The notes: generated by a model from the letters alone, not told the origin. A stretch of DNA of 64,000 bases from Lachnospiraceae bacterium (GCA_902363445.1 CABJAB010000005.1:186001-250000), one strand, 5' to 3'; positions 8,496 through 17,855 are shown, counted from the first letter of the stretch. Program-made: numbers and translations.

Positions 8496-8801
8496 ATGTC
8501 AATCAACTCGTCATTCAGCTTTATCATAGCAGTTGTATTTTTGTTCATGGGAGTACAGGTGCGTGGAGGAAAAATGGATTTCCTGGGAAAGAATGCCCAG
8601 GAACAGATAAAGCCTGAGGACAAGGCGGCTTATTGCAAAGAGATGAGCGTGCCGATATTTGTGCTTGCCGTGGTGGAGGCCATAGACGGCGTCCTCCAGA
8701 CCATGGTGGATTTCAGCGGCTGGTCCATGCTCATGCTGGGCGCCGGTCTGGTCATATGTTTTCTCTGGATTTATCTCATTCAAAGAAAATACAGCCGTTA
8801 A
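8496..8801 (+). CDS. small membrane protein, DUF3784-like
   Basis: 101 residues with three hydrophobic segments: a short one at the N-terminus (FIIAVVFLFMGV), then FVLAVVEAIDGVLQTMV and MLMLGAGLVICFLWIYL, ending in a basic tail QRKYSR. A polar loop WGKNA-like region (GGKMDFLGKNAQEQ) separates the first two, as in DUF3784 proteins. The AGAGGAAAAAG upstream is an adequate ribosome binding site. Function unknown. The next gene follows after 23 bases. Confidence 0.6.
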   Translation: MSINSSFSFIIAVVFLFMGVQVRGGKMDFLGKNAQEQIKPEDKAAYCKEMSVPIFVLAVVEAIDGVLQTMVDFSGWSMLMLGAGLVICFLWIYLIQRKYSR

Positions 8802-8824
8802 TAGGAAACAGGGAGCTGACGGGA

Positions 8825-10885
8825 TTGGAGAATACGATATTGTTGGAACGATACGGATTGTCAATGGGGCGTATCCGGGAAATTTATGCGGAATGCGGAA
8901 CAGCCGCGGCATATTTCAAAAGACAGGCGGGTTTCCTGCTTTACCTGGATGAAGTTTATATGGCGCTAAAACAGGAGAAGAGGGAAAAGACGGTTCCTTC
9001 CATGGAGGCGCTCCGGGAACGGAACCGCCGCCTTTACGAGGATATTTTAGGAGCTGCCTATGAATCGAGCTATGCGAATCCGGCGTATGCTGTGAAAGAA
9101 TTCGGTCTGGAAGCAGGCCGGATGTTTGCTTTTCTTTCATCGGAGCTTCGTGGGGGCGTTGCCTATATCTATGAAGACCGTCTGGAGGAATGGGCGCCGT
9201 GCCTGGAATTGTTTATCGAGATATATAACTTATACGAATCAAAAGAAACAAATGAGTTGACAGAAGAAACGTTTTTGTTGGAGATGAAAGAAACTCTCTA
9301 TTATTTTGTGAGCGATTATTGTGATGTGACGGTGGTCAGGAGGATTCGGGAGCAGATCGATCCGTCCCTGGACTTTGCCGTGAGGATTATCATGGATCAG
9401 GAGCTTTCCGATTTGAGATACCTCTATCAGTTCGGAGAATATATTTCAGACAGCGAGCTGCAGACAGCTGCATTTCTGAACAGCCTGCCGGAGGAAACCA
9501 TTGAAAAAATGGCGGCAGTATATACGGAGGGGTACCGCCGCGGGTTTGAGCTTGCAGGAATAGACCTATCCAAAAAGAAAACGGTGGAGATCCGGTATTG
9601 TATTGGTTTTGAACGCGTGGTCCGCCAGGCGGTGCTGCAGTTTGATAAAATGGGTCTGTCGCCTGTTCTTTTCCGTGCGGCGGTGGGAGCCGCCAATAAA
9701 CGGCAGCATCTGAAGATTGGTTATTATGGCGCTTATGCCAATAAACAATATGAATATGACCACAGATTTGACAGCGCTCTTTTTCTTGATAAGGCTTATA
9801 AAGAGCGGAAGCTGTCTGTGATGCGGGTGGCATATGAGGAATACAAGGAGCTGGCGGCAGTTTACGCCGGCCCGGCAGTGATGGAGACTTTCGGGGAAAC
9901 ACCGTTTTCCTACCGGAATAAGCCGGAGGCGTTTTCCCTGAATGAAAGACAGAAGCGTCTTTCTGTGGAGCTGGCGTCCCAATCCGGTGAGATCGTAAAT
10001 CAATATATCAAGGGTGAGGAACGGAGCTTTACAATTATTTCCTGGCCGGTTCCTGAGATTGGAAAAGATTTTGAAGAGATATTTAAAGAAACCATTCGGA
10101 TCAATACGCTGGACTATGAGCAGTACAAGGAGATTCAGGGGATTTTGATCGATGCGCTCGATGAGGGAGAGTTTGTGGAGATAAAGGGAAGGAACGGAAA
10201 CCGGACCGACCTCAGAGTCGCCCTCCATGTCCTGAAAGACCGGGAAAGGGAAAGCAACTTTGAAAACTGCCTGGCCGATGTGAACATCCCTTTGGGAGAA
10301 GTTTTTACGTCCCCCAGGCTTTCCGGGACCGACGGGGTGCTTCACGTATCTCAGATTTATATAAACGAGGTGGAGTATAAAAATTTGGAGATTCATTTCC
10401 GGGACGGCATGACTACGGAGTATTCCTGTTCCAATTACGAAACAGAAGAGGAGAACAGAAGCCTGGTAGAGGAAAATCTTCTATATAACCATCCTGCCCT
10501 TCCCATGGGGGAATTTGCCATTGGGACCAATACAGCCGCGTATGCCATGGCAAAGAAGTATGAGATCATAGACAGGCTGAAGATTCTGATCATAGAAAAG
10601 ATGGGGCCTCATTTTGCCATTGGGGATACCTGCTACAGCCGTTCGGAGGATGTGAAAGTATATAATCCCGACGGAAAAGAGATCGTAGCAAGGGATAACG
10701 CGTGTTCTTTGAAGAGAAAAGAAGATCCTCAGAAAGCGTATTTCAACTGCCATACGGATATCACGATCCCTTACGATGAGCTGGGAGAGATCGCCGTCCT
10801 GCGCGCGGACGGCGGCAGGACACCGGTCATTCTGGACGGAAGGTTTGTACTGGAGGGGACGGAAACACTCAATGAGCCTTTTTAA
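8825..10885 (+). CDS. M29-like aminopeptidase with long N-terminal extension
   Basis: 686 residues. The C-terminal third resembles peptidase family M29 (aminopeptidase T/PepS): LPMGEFAIGTNTAAY near residue 558 (a Glu ligand), KMGPHFAIGDTCYS near 592 (a His ligand) and FNCHTDITI near 641 (the His-x-Asp pair). These fit the known dinuclear metal site. The first roughly 350 residues are mostly charged helical sequence that I do not recognise, whereas typical M29 enzymes have only about 410 residues. The TTG at 8825 is chosen because AGGGAG lies nine bases upstream and the frame before it overlaps another gene. Cytoplasmic; no signal peptide seen. Confidence 0.7.
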   Translation: MENTILLERYGLSMGRIREIYAECGTAAAYFKRQAGFLLYLDEVYMALKQEKREKTVPSMEALRERNRRLYEDILGAAYESSYANPAYAVKEFGLEAGRMFAFLSSELRGGVAYIYEDRLEEWAPCLELFIEIYNLYESKETNELTEETFLLEMKETLYYFVSDYCDVTVVRRIREQIDPSLDFAVRIIMDQELSDLRYLYQFGEYISDSELQTAAFLNSLPEETIEKMAAVYTEGYRRGFELAGIDLSKKKTVEIRYCIGFERVVRQAVLQFDKMGLSPVLFRAAVGAANKRQHLKIGYYGAYANKQYEYDHRFDSALFLDKAYKERKLSVMRVAYEEYKELAAVYAGPAVMETFGETPFSYRNKPEAFSLNERQKRLSVELASQSGEIVNQYIKGEERSFTIISWPVPEIGKDFEEIFKETIRINTLDYEQYKEIQGILIDALDEGEFVEIKGRNGNRTDLRVALHVLKDRERESNFENCLADVNIPLGEVFTSPRLSGTDGVLHVSQIYINEVEYKNLEIHFRDGMTTEYSCSNYETEEENRSLVEENLLYNHPALPMGEFAIGTNTAAYAMAKKYEIIDRLKILIIEKMGPHFAIGDTCYSRSEDVKVYNPDGKEIVARDNACSLKRKEDPQKAYFNCHTDITIPYDELGEIAVLRADGGRTPVILDGRFVLEGTETLNEPF

Positions 10886-10901
10886 ATTTGGGTTTGCAGT
10901 C

Positions 10902-10930
10902 TTGTATATTCCAGGTGGTTTATGTTAGAA
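10902..10930 (+). promoter_or_regulatory. candidate promoter of purEMND
   Basis: TTGTAT (10902-10907), 17 bases, then TTAGAA (10925-10930). A leader of about 65 bases precedes purE. I see no PurR box pair and no purine riboswitch in it. Confidence 0.45.
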
Positions 10931-11004
10931 TGAATAAGTTGAGATTTTGTAAAATATTATCATATATTGTCAAAAACAAACAGTAGAAAAAGAGGAGAGA
11001 AAAC

Positions 11005-11517
11005 ATGGCAAAAGTAGGAATTATCATGGGAAGCGATTCTGACCTGGCCGTTATGAGCAAAGCGGCTGATATTCTGGACAAGCTTGGTGTGGATTACGAG
11101 ATGACGATCATTTCCGCCCATAGGGAGCCGGATGTGTTTTTCGAATATGCGAAGTCAGCCGAGGCGAAGGGATTTAAAGTAATCATTGCAGGCGCCGGGA
11201 TGGCGGCTCACCTGCCCGGAATGTGCGCGGCGATTTTTCCCATGCCCGTCATCGGTGTTCCGATGCACACCACATCCCTTGGCGGACGGGATTCCCTTTA
11301 TTCCATTGTACAGATGCCTTCCGGCATTCCCGTGGCGACTGTAGCAATAAACGGCGGAGCCAACGCGGGCATTCTGGCGGCGAAAATTCTCGCCACTTCC
11401 GACGAGGCGCTGCTCGGCCGCCTGAAGGAGTATTCCGAGGAGCTTAAAGATCAGGTAGTTGCCAAGGCGGATAAGCTGCATGAAATCGGCCATAAAGAAT
11501 ATTTAAAACAGAAATAA
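11005..11517 (+). CDS. purE: 5-(carboxyamino)imidazole ribonucleotide mutase
   Basis: 170 residues, class I PurE, which moves the carboxyl group of N5-CAIR to give CAIR in purine synthesis. Signatures are [12 protein letters not shown] at the N-terminus, [14 protein letters not shown] near residue 42 (active-site His) and [12 protein letters not shown] near 70. AGAGGAGAG precedes the ATG. It is the first gene of a purE-purM-purN-purD series. PurK, which makes the N5-CAIR substrate in class I organisms, is not in the window. Confidence 0.96.
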   Translation: MAKVGIIMGSDSDLAVMSKAADILDKLGVDYEMTIISAHREPDVFFEYAKSAEAKGFKVIIAGAGMAAHLPGMCAAIFPMPVIGVPMHTTSLGGRDSLYSIVQMPSGIPVATVAINGGANAGILAAKILATSDEALLGRLKEYSEELKDQVVAKADKLHEIGHKEYLKQK

Positions 11518-11534
11518 GGTGCGGGAGGATAAGT

Positions 11535-12560
11535 ATGGATTACAAAAAAGCAGGTGTGGATATTGAGGCCGGTTACAAGGCTGTGGAGCTGATGAAAAAA
11601 CATGTCCAGAGGACGATGCGCCCCGAGGTCTTAGGCGGGCTTGGCGGGTTTTCCGGCGCTTTTTCCATGGACGCTTACAAAAGCATGGAGCATCCGACCC
11701 TGGTATCCGGTACCGACGGAGTAGGAACGAAGCTCAAGCTTGCCTTTGCCATGGATAAGCATGATACGATAGGGATCGACTGCGTTGCCATGTGCGTGAA
11801 TGATATTGCGTGCGCTGGCGGTGAACCGTTATTTTTCCTGGATTATATTGCCTGCGGCAAAAATGAACCGGAAAAGATCGCCACGATCGTGGGCGGCGTA
11901 GCGGAAGGATGCAGACAGGCAGGAGCGGCGCTGATTGGCGGAGAGACCGCGGAAATGCCCGGCTTTTATCCTGTGGACGAGTACGACCTGGCCGGATTTT
12001 CTGTGGGAATCGTAGATCAGAAAGATCTGATCTCCGGAAAAGACCTGAAGCCCGGCGACGTGCTTATCGGGATGGCTTCTTCCGGTATACACAGCAACGG
12101 ATATTCTCTGGTACGCAAGGTGTTTTCTATGTCCCGGGAGAGTCTGAACACGTACTGTGAGTCTCTGGGATCGACTCTGGGAGAGGCTCTTTTGGTTCCC
12201 ACGAAGATTTATGTGAAAGCGCTGAAAGCCATCCGTGAGTCCGGTGCGGTCATCAAGGCCTGCAGCCATATCACTGGCGGCGGATTTTATGAGAATGTGC
12301 CCAGGATGCTGGTGGACGGCACCCATGCGGTGATCGAGAAAGACAGCTATCCGGTGCCTTCCATTTTTGAGATGCTGGCAAGGGACGGAGACATCGAGGA
12401 ACAGATGATGTACAATACATTCAACATGGGAATCGGCATGATCGTGGCTGTGGATAAAGATGATGTGGAAAAAACCATGAAAGCGGTAAAGGCGGCCGGC
12501 GAGGCGCCTTATGTCATCGGCCGGGTGGAGGCTGGTGAAAAAGGGGTAACCTTATGCTGA
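11535..12560 (+). CDS. purM: phosphoribosylformylglycinamidine cyclo-ligase (AIR synthetase)
   Basis: 341 residues, the ATP-dependent enzyme that closes the imidazole ring to give AIR. Recognisable segments are the N-terminal [30 protein letters not shown] near residue 62, and [20 protein letters not shown] near residue 85. [11 protein letters not shown] is near 138 and [15 protein letters not shown] near 240. The length matches bacterial PurM (about 340-346). It starts 17 bases after purE with GGGAGG upstream, and its last seven bases overlap purN, so the three genes are surely one transcript. Confidence 0.96.
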   Translation: MDYKKAGVDIEAGYKAVELMKKHVQRTMRPEVLGGLGGFSGAFSMDAYKSMEHPTLVSGTDGVGTKLKLAFAMDKHDTIGIDCVAMCVNDIACAGGEPLFFLDYIACGKNEPEKIATIVGGVAEGCRQAGAALIGGETAEMPGFYPVDEYDLAGFSVGIVDQKDLISGKDLKPGDVLIGMASSGIHSNGYSLVRKVFSMSRESLNTYCESLGSTLGEALLVPTKIYVKALKAIRESGAVIKACSHITGGGFYENVPRMLVDGTHAVIEKDSYPVPSIFEMLARDGDIEEQMMYNTFNMGIGMIVAVDKDDVEKTMKAVKAAGEAPYVIGRVEAGEKGVTLC

Positions 12561-13177
12561 GGATAGGCGTATGCGTATCCGGCGGGGGGACGAACCTGCA
12601 GGCGATTATTGACAAGATTGAAAGCGGTGAAGTCACCAATACAGAAATCGCCGTAGTGGTCAGCAACAATCCTGGGGCTTATGCTCTCAAGAGAGCGGAA
12701 AAGCATGGGATTCCGGCAGTGTGTGTTTCTCCGAAATCCTTTGGGAACAGAGAGGCTTTTAACGCCGCCCTCGTGGATGCCATGGACAGCTTCCGGGTGG
12801 ATCTGATCGTGCTGGCCGGTTATCTTGTTGTGATTCCGCCGGTTCTGATAGAGAGATACAGAAATAAGATCATTAATATCCATCCTTCTCTGATCCCGTC
12901 CTTTTGCGGAACCGGAAACTACGGGCTCACGGTTCATGTGAACGCTTTGAAGCGGGGAGTCAAGGTGACCGGCGCGACGGTACATTTTGTGGATGAGGGT
13001 ACGGATACAGGGCCGATCATTCTTCAGAAAGCGGTAGCTGTGGAGGATGGCGATACGCCGGAGACCCTTCAGAGAAGGGTGATGGAGCAGGCAGAATGGG
13101 AGATACTTCCCAGAGCCATTGATCTGATAGCCAATCAGAGGATACGGGTGGCTGACGGGCGGGTAGTGTGCTCTTAG
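12554..13177 (+). CDS. purN: phosphoribosylglycinamide formyltransferase (folate-dependent)
   Basis: 207 residues, the 10-formyl-THF-dependent GAR transformylase. The GAR-binding segment GGGTNLQAI is at residue 10. The catalytic Asn-x-His is seen in [10 protein letters not shown] (near 110), followed by [29 protein letters not shown] with the catalytic Asp near 150. The segment between IHPSLIP and HVNA reads SFCGTGNYG and is slightly unusual but close to the normal F-x-G-x-x-x-G pattern. The ATG overlaps the end of purM by seven bases. It depends on folate one-carbon units, the same pool that the ZTP riboswitch near 41.4 kb monitors. Confidence 0.95.
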   Translation: MLRIGVCVSGGGTNLQAIIDKIESGEVTNTEIAVVVSNNPGAYALKRAEKHGIPAVCVSPKSFGNREAFNAALVDAMDSFRVDLIVLAGYLVVIPPVLIERYRNKIINIHPSLIPSFCGTGNYGLTVHVNALKRGVKVTGATVHFVDEGTDTGPIILQKAVAVEDGDTPETLQRRVMEQAEWEILPRAIDLIANQRIRVADGRVVCS

Positions 13178-13223
13178 GGTCCTGTTTAGAGAAACTGATA
13201 AACGATTGTTACAGGAGGCAGTC

Positions 13224-14501
13224 ATGAACGTACTGATAGTGGGGAGCGGAGGCAGAGAGCATGCCCTCGCTTGGAAGATATCGAAGAGCAGCCGTGTGGA
13301 TAAAATATACTGTGCGCCGGGAAATGCGGGTATCGAGGAGTATGCGGAATGTGTGCCCATCGGTGTGCTGGATTTTCCGGCACTGACGGCTTTTGCCAAG
13401 GAAAAGGAAATCGGCCTTACGGTCATAGGGATGGACGATCCGCTGGTGGCGGGCGTTGTAGACGCTTTTGAAGCGGAAGGGCTTCGGGTATTCGGACCTT
13501 CAAAGGCCGCGGCTATCCTGGAGGGCTCCAAGGCGTTTTCAAAAGATTTGATGAAGAAATACAATATCCCTACGGCAGGATATGAGAATTTTGAAGACGC
13601 GGACAAGGCCCTGGCTTATTTGGAAACTGTGGATTTCCCCGTCGTGCTGAAGGCGGACGGGCTGGCGCTGGGAAAAGGCGTCCTGATCTGTAACAGCCTG
13701 GAGGAGGCGCAGGCGGGCGTGAAGGAGATCATGCTTGACAAAAAGTTTGGAAGCGCCGGGAACCAGATGGTCATAGAAGAATTCCTGACGGGCCGTGAAG
13801 TGTCTGTGCTGTCTTTCGTAGACGGAAATACGGTCCGCATCATGACCTCCGCCCAGGACCATAAACGGGCCGGAGACGGTGATACGGGCCTGAACACCGG
13901 CGGGATGGGGACATTTTCTCCCAGCCCTTTCTATACCGAGGAAGTGGATGAGTTCTGCCAGAAATACATTTATCAGGCCACGGTGGATGCCATGAAGGCG
14001 GAAGACCGTACCTTTAAAGGAATCATCTTCTTTGGTCTCATGCTGACGGAAAAAGGCCCCAAGGTATTGGAATACAACGCACGCTTCGGCGATCCGGAGG
14101 CCCAGGTGGTCATACCCAGGATGAAAAATGACATCGTGGATGTGATGGAGGCCTGCATTGACGGCCGGCTCTCGGAGATCAGCCTGGAATTTGAGGATAA
14201 TGCGGCGGTGTGCGTGGTGCTGGCCTCCAACGGCTATCCTGTGAAGTATGAAAAGGGTTTTTTGATAGACGGCCTGGATACGGTGAAGGCGAAAGAAGAG
14301 GAAGGCTATTACGTTTTCCACGCCGGTACAAAAAAGACGGACGAAGGCATCGTCACAAACGGAGGCCGGGTTCTGGGCGTGACAGCCAAAGGAGCGGATT
14401 TAAAGACCGCCAGGGCCAATGCATATAAGGCGGCGGAGTGGGTGGATTTTGAAAATAAATACATGCGGCACGATATTGGAAAGGCCATAGACGAAGTATA
14501 A
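13224..14501 (+). CDS. purD: phosphoribosylamine-glycine ligase (GAR synthetase)
   Basis: 425 residues, an ATP-grasp enzyme joining phosphoribosylamine and glycine. Visible segments are MNVLIVGSGGREHALAWKIS at the N-terminus, VVLKADGLALGKGVLIC near residue 140 and ATP-grasp metal/phosphate residues in YNARFGDPEAQVV near residue 285. The ATG at 13224 is used because CAGGAGG sits six bases upstream. An earlier in-frame TTG lacks one. It ends the series and is followed by a strong terminator. purF, purC, purL and purH are absent here. Confidence 0.96.
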   Translation: MNVLIVGSGGREHALAWKISKSSRVDKIYCAPGNAGIEEYAECVPIGVLDFPALTAFAKEKEIGLTVIGMDDPLVAGVVDAFEAEGLRVFGPSKAAAILEGSKAFSKDLMKKYNIPTAGYENFEDADKALAYLETVDFPVVLKADGLALGKGVLICNSLEEAQAGVKEIMLDKKFGSAGNQMVIEEFLTGREVSVLSFVDGNTVRIMTSAQDHKRAGDGDTGLNTGGMGTFSPSPFYTEEVDEFCQKYIYQATVDAMKAEDRTFKGIIFFGLMLTEKGPKVLEYNARFGDPEAQVVIPRMKNDIVDVMEACIDGRLSEISLEFEDNAAVCVVLASNGYPVKYEKGFLIDGLDTVKAKEEEGYYVFHAGTKKTDEGIVTNGGRVLGVTAKGADLKTARANAYKAAEWVDFENKYMRHDIGKAIDEV

Positions 14502-14542
14502 AACAGAAAACTTCCGGAGATTGCCGCTGTTATTTCGGCTTA

Positions 14543-14577
14543 CAAAAGACTGGCAGATTGGCCGGTCTTTTGTTTGG
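14543..14577 (+). terminator. intrinsic terminator after purD
   Basis: A 12-base stem, CAAAAGACTGGC (14543-14554) with GCCGGTCTTTTG (14561-14572), loop AGATTG, then TTT. A repeat copy begins immediately downstream. Confidence 0.8.
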
Positions 14578-15232
14578 GTATACCTTGACGCACGAAGTGC
14601 GCCTGCCCGGAGGGCATAAATTAAGGGGTGCCCTTGGGTATGATACAAAATACTTTTGGAATCATTTTGTGAGGTTCCCCACTCAATCACCGGCAGAAGT
14701 TCCGGACCGTCACGATTTCGGTTCGCTGGCGATACAGGGGCCGCTTTATCCCCGCTCCGGCAGTACCGCTTACATGTCAACAGAAAATCCTGACGATTTC
14801 CCGTCTCCCGTTCGCTCAGAAACGGAATCGGTATTTCCGTTTCTGTCTCCCTTCGCCTGGGTAACACCGGCCGCTGCCCTGCGGCGCTCGCCTTTAGGCC
14901 GGTCCGGAATCTTTCTGCCGGTATCTTTTCTGCCGCACTATTCTGGCAACAGTGAATAGTACTGACTTCCAAAAGTATCCAGATCAGAACCAACGGCCCG
15001 CGCGCCTTATGGCAGCGGGCTGCGGTGGGTCGCTTCAATGGTTTTCAAAACACGCGGAAGCCTTATCTCGGTGCGGAAAGAGGAGCAGGAGGAATGATTC
15101 GATTCCATCGTAAGGCGAGCGCCGCAAAGATCCTGGTTACGGCTGCCAGCGAGCCGCCTGGATGGGATCGGATTTCCTCCTGTCTCATCTGATTCATAAG
15201 ACAAATTTGTTTGAAAGGTATTCGAAGGTATG
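14578..15232 (+). repeat. dispersed modular repeat, copy 2 (long form)
   Basis: It begins with the reversed end module (TATACCTTGACGCACGAAGT onwards, to about 14639), then ATGATACAAAATACTTTTGG and the CCGGCAGAAGTTCCGG block. The 145-bp insert and CCGGAATCTTTCTGCCGG follow. Next comes the GC-rich module (CGGCCCGCGCGCC onwards, about 14994-15120) and the right part GCCAGCGAGCCGCCTGGATG. Its right end lacks the end module and runs straight into a truncated ketopantoate reductase reading frame. Long antisense open frames here are not considered genes. Confidence 0.85.
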
Positions 15233-15749
15233 CTATGATAGACGCGGTAAAGGACAGCTTACATACGAGCTGATAAAAAAAGCGGCTCATGAGAATACTG
15301 TGGTGATTCCTCTGCTGAATATTTACGGCACAGGTGAGCGTATGTCCGAACAGCTTCCGGGAATCGGGTTCCATTGAGCGTCCGGGAGTGCTGCGGCAGA
15401 GCGGAGAAATATCCCGGATCGTGTACGGTTCTGTGGACGGCAGTATGGAGGATCCAGTCTGCCGGCAGGCGGAAAGAAATCTGAGGGCGTGTGGAATAGT
15501 AGCGGTATACAGCGATGATGTCCGAAGCATGTTCATAAGCTGCGTGAAGGAAATAGAAGCGCTGGCTGAAGCTATGGGAATTGAGTTTGGAAAAGATATG
15601 GCGGAAGCGAATCTAAAGGTCCTTCACGGCCTTGTATTTGAAATGGCGAGCTGGGGAATAGATACCATGTGCCGGTTCCGGACTATGTGCGTATTGCGGA
15701 AAAATTCAAGTTTCATTTGGAAGACGGGCGGGACGGCCAGACCAAATAG
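15233..15749 (+). pseudogene. decayed ketopantoate reductase (PanE/ApbA family)
   Basis: Three pieces of one protein family appear in different frames. First, LTYELIKKAAHENTVVIPLL followed by NIYGTGERMSEQLPG (about 15250-15360). Second, GVLRQSGEISRIVYGSVDGS and RACGIVAVYSDDV with KEIEALAEAMGIEFGKDM and HGLVFEMASWG. Third, after a frameshift near 15660, YHVPVPDYVRIAEKFKF to a TAG at 15747-15749. These fit the middle and C-terminal domain of PanE-like reductases. The N-terminal NADP domain is missing: the frame is cut at its 5' side where repeat copy 2 ends. A central segment between the first two pieces is also gone. Ketopantoate reductase makes pantoate for CoA, but this copy cannot be functional. 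Confidence 0.8.
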
Positions 15750-15762
15750 ATGGAGGAAATGG

Positions 15763-16509
15763 ATGCTTCGGAACTATAAAATGACGGTGAGTTATGACGG
15801 TACACGCTATAACGGATGGCAGAAGCAGAAGAATACGGAAACGACCATACAAGGCAAATTGGAACAGATACTCTTCCGCCTAACAGGAAAAGAGATTTCT
15901 GTACAGGGCGCCGGGCGCACGGACGCGGGTGTACACGCTTTGGGCCAGGTGGCTAATTTCCGGCTCGACACGGATTTATTTGAAGAAGGGCTTCTTTCTT
16001 ACTTTAATGAATATCTGCCGGACGATATCGCCGTGCTGTCCTTAAAGACGGCGTCAGAAAGGTTTCACAGCCGCCTCAGTGCGGCAGGGAAGATATATTG
16101 TTACCGGATGTATACGGGAAACGCAAAGCCTGTGTTTGACAGGAGATACGTGTGGAAGCCGGACGAGATTCCGGATGCGGAGCGGATGAGAAGGGCGGCG
16201 TCATTTCTCGTGGGGCGCCATGATTTTAGGAGTTTCTGCGGCAACCGTCATATGAATAAGTCCACGGTGCGGAATCTGGAGAGGATTTCTGTTGAGGAGG
16301 CATGCGGGGGCAGAGAGCTTCGCCTGACCTTTGAAGGAGAAGGATTTCTCCAGAATATGGTCCGGATCCTGACGGGAACCTTGTTTGAATGTGGAATCGG
16401 GGAACGTGAGCCGGAGGAAATGACCGGAATATTGGAAGCGCTGGAACGGAGCCGGGCAGGACAGATGGCCCCGGCGAAAGGACTTACTCTCATGGAAGTG
16501 AGATACTGA
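15763..16509 (+). CDS. truA: tRNA pseudouridine synthase A
   Basis: 248 residues. It converts uridines 38-40 of the tRNA anticodon arm to pseudouridine. The catalytic Asp is in GAGRTDAGVHALGQVANF near residue 53. MTVSYDGTRYNGWQKQ is at the N-terminus, and the C-terminal part has GEGFLQNMVRILTGTL. The ATG at 15763 has GGAGG six bases upstream. The reading frame stays open much further 5', but that part belongs to the ketopantoate reductase remnant. Clostridia often have several TruA paralogues, and this may be one of them. Confidence 0.93.
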   Translation: MLRNYKMTVSYDGTRYNGWQKQKNTETTIQGKLEQILFRLTGKEISVQGAGRTDAGVHALGQVANFRLDTDLFEEGLLSYFNEYLPDDIAVLSLKTASERFHSRLSAAGKIYCYRMYTGNAKPVFDRRYVWKPDEIPDAERMRRAASFLVGRHDFRSFCGNRHMNKSTVRNLERISVEEACGGRELRLTFEGEGFLQNMVRILTGTLFECGIGEREPEEMTGILEALERSRAGQMAPAKGLTLMEVRY

Positions 16510-16527
16510 TTTGGAGGAATGCTTTTC

Positions 16528-17706
16528 ATGACAGACTTTCTAGTACGCAGATTTGTAAAGGATTATAATCAGACCCAAAGGGCCAGCGTCCGAACTTCCT
16601 ATGGGATATTGTCCAGTATCGTGGGGATAGGGTGCAATCTGTTCCTATTTTTGGCAAAACTGATGATCGGTATTTTTCTGAACAGCATTTCAGTAATGTC
16701 CGATGCTTTTAACAACCTGTCCGATGCCGCGTCTTCTATCATAAGCTTTATCGGCGTGAAAATGGCCGGCCGGCCGGCGGATAAAGATCATCCTTTCGGA
16801 CACGGCAGGATCGAATATATTTCGGCGCTGATCGTTTCTTTTCTGGTAATTGAAGTGGGCTGGACGTTTATGAAGACTTCCTTCACAAAGGTGAAGAGCC
16901 CGGAAGCGCTCAGCTTCAATATGGTTTCGCTGATCATTCTGGTGCTGTCCATCGGAGTGAAGCTTTGGATGTCCTTTTTTAATAGAAAATTGGGTAAACG
17001 AATTGGTTCCAAGGTGATGGAAGCGACCGCGGCGGATTCTTTGGGCGATGTGCTGGTAACCGCGGCGACAATCCTCTCTGTGGCGCTTTATGGGGCTTTC
17101 GGATGGAACATAGATGGATTTATTGGAATGGCTGTGTCCGTAGTGGTCATCGTTGCGGGAATCAATATCGCCAAAGACACTCTGAAACCGCTGATCGGCG
17201 AAGCCATTGACCCATGTGTCTACCGGAAGATCAAGACCTTTGTGGAAGGCTATGACGGTATTTGGGGGACCCATGACCTGATTGTCCATAATTATGGACC
17301 TTCTACCAGCATGGCATCCATTCATGCGGAGGTGGACAGCCGCGGGAACATGGAGGACATCCATGAAATTATCGATCAGATCGAGCGGGAGGCCAAAGAG
17401 CAGCTGGGTATTTTTCTGGTCATCCATATGGATCCTATTGAGACAAATGATCCTCTGGTAGAGGAACGGCGCCGGATGGTGCTGGAATGCCTGGACGAGC
17501 TGGACGGACGAATCACGCTCCACGATTTTCGTATGGTGGATGGGAGAAAGCAGGTCAATCTGATCTTTGACATCGTAGTTCCATACGAGATGAAGGAGAA
17601 GGAAATAGAAGAGATCACGGCGCATCTGGAGGATAAGCTGAGGCTTTTGGACGAGCGTTTTCATTGTGTCATTACAGTGGATAAAAGCTATATTGCGGAA
17701 AATTAA
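16528..17706 (+). CDS. cation diffusion facilitator (CDF) metal exporter
   Basis: About 392 residues. Six membrane segments lie in the first roughly 210 residues, followed by a cytoplasmic domain longer than in the smallest CDF proteins. The metal-site signature SDAFNNLSDAASS is near residue 55 and DHPFGHGRIEYISAL near 88. The second metal-site region EATAADSLGDVLVTAA is near 165. Such proteins export Zn2+, Mn2+ or Fe2+ in exchange for protons. The ion cannot be read here. The ATG at 16528 is preferred over the ATG at 16519, which would lie only one base after the GGAGG. Confidence 0.9.
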   Translation: MTDFLVRRFVKDYNQTQRASVRTSYGILSSIVGIGCNLFLFLAKLMIGIFLNSISVMSDAFNNLSDAASSIISFIGVKMAGRPADKDHPFGHGRIEYISALIVSFLVIEVGWTFMKTSFTKVKSPEALSFNMVSLIILVLSIGVKLWMSFFNRKLGKRIGSKVMEATAADSLGDVLVTAATILSVALYGAFGWNIDGFIGMAVSVVVIVAGINIAKDTLKPLIGEAIDPCVYRKIKTFVEGYDGIWGTHDLIVHNYGPSTSMASIHAEVDSRGNMEDIHEIIDQIEREAKEQLGIFLVIHMDPIETNDPLVEERRRMVLECLDELDGRITLHDFRMVDGRKQVNLIFDIVVPYEMKEKEIEEITAHLEDKLRLLDERFHCVITVDKSYIAEN

Positions 17707-17726
17707 AAAAAATTTGTAAATAGGGC

Positions 17727-17755
17727 TTGTCAAATCCAAAACTTTAGGTTATAAT
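17727..17755 (+). promoter_or_regulatory. tRNA-Gln promoter
   Basis: TTGTCA (17727-17732), 17 bases, TATAAT (17750-17755): close to full consensus and 28 bases before the tRNA, as expected for a stable RNA gene. Confidence 0.85.
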
Positions 17756-17783
17756 ACATTTCGTTGCAGAGATTGCAGCGCAT

Positions 17784-17855
17784 TGGGTTGTCGCCAAATG
17801 GTAAGGCACTGGACTCTGACTCCAGCATTTCAAGGTTCGAATCCTTGCAGCCCAG
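17784..17855 (+). tRNA. tRNA-Gln (anticodon CTG)
   Basis: The acceptor stem TGGGTTG (17784-17790) pairs with CAGCCCA (17848-17854), including one G-U pair, with G as discriminator. The D-arm region is TCGCCAAATGGTAAGGCA. The anticodon arm TGGACTCTGACTCCA carries CTG in its loop, and the T-arm contains GGTTCGAATCC. CCA is not encoded. It has its own promoter and terminator and stands alone. Anticodon CTG reads CAG codons; the TTG isoacceptor must be elsewhere. Confidence 0.95.

Noticed and set aside
8633..8824. An N-terminal extension of the M29-like peptidase
   Set aside because: It overlaps the well-supported small membrane protein gene in another frame, and a TTG with a ribosome binding site is present at 8825.
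10931..11004. Purine riboswitch or PurR boxes ahead of purE
   Set aside because: The conserved purine aptamer loops and paired PurR boxes are absent in the short leader.
14400..15038. A 212-codon minus-strand frame running from the repeat into the purD end
   Set aside because: It lies antisense to purD and through repeat copy 2, has no ribosome binding site, and shares its sequence only with other repeat copies.
15334..15762. A long N-terminal extension of TruA (about 143 residues)
   Set aside because: The translation belongs to the ketopantoate reductase remnant; a good ribosome binding site stands directly before the ATG at 15763.
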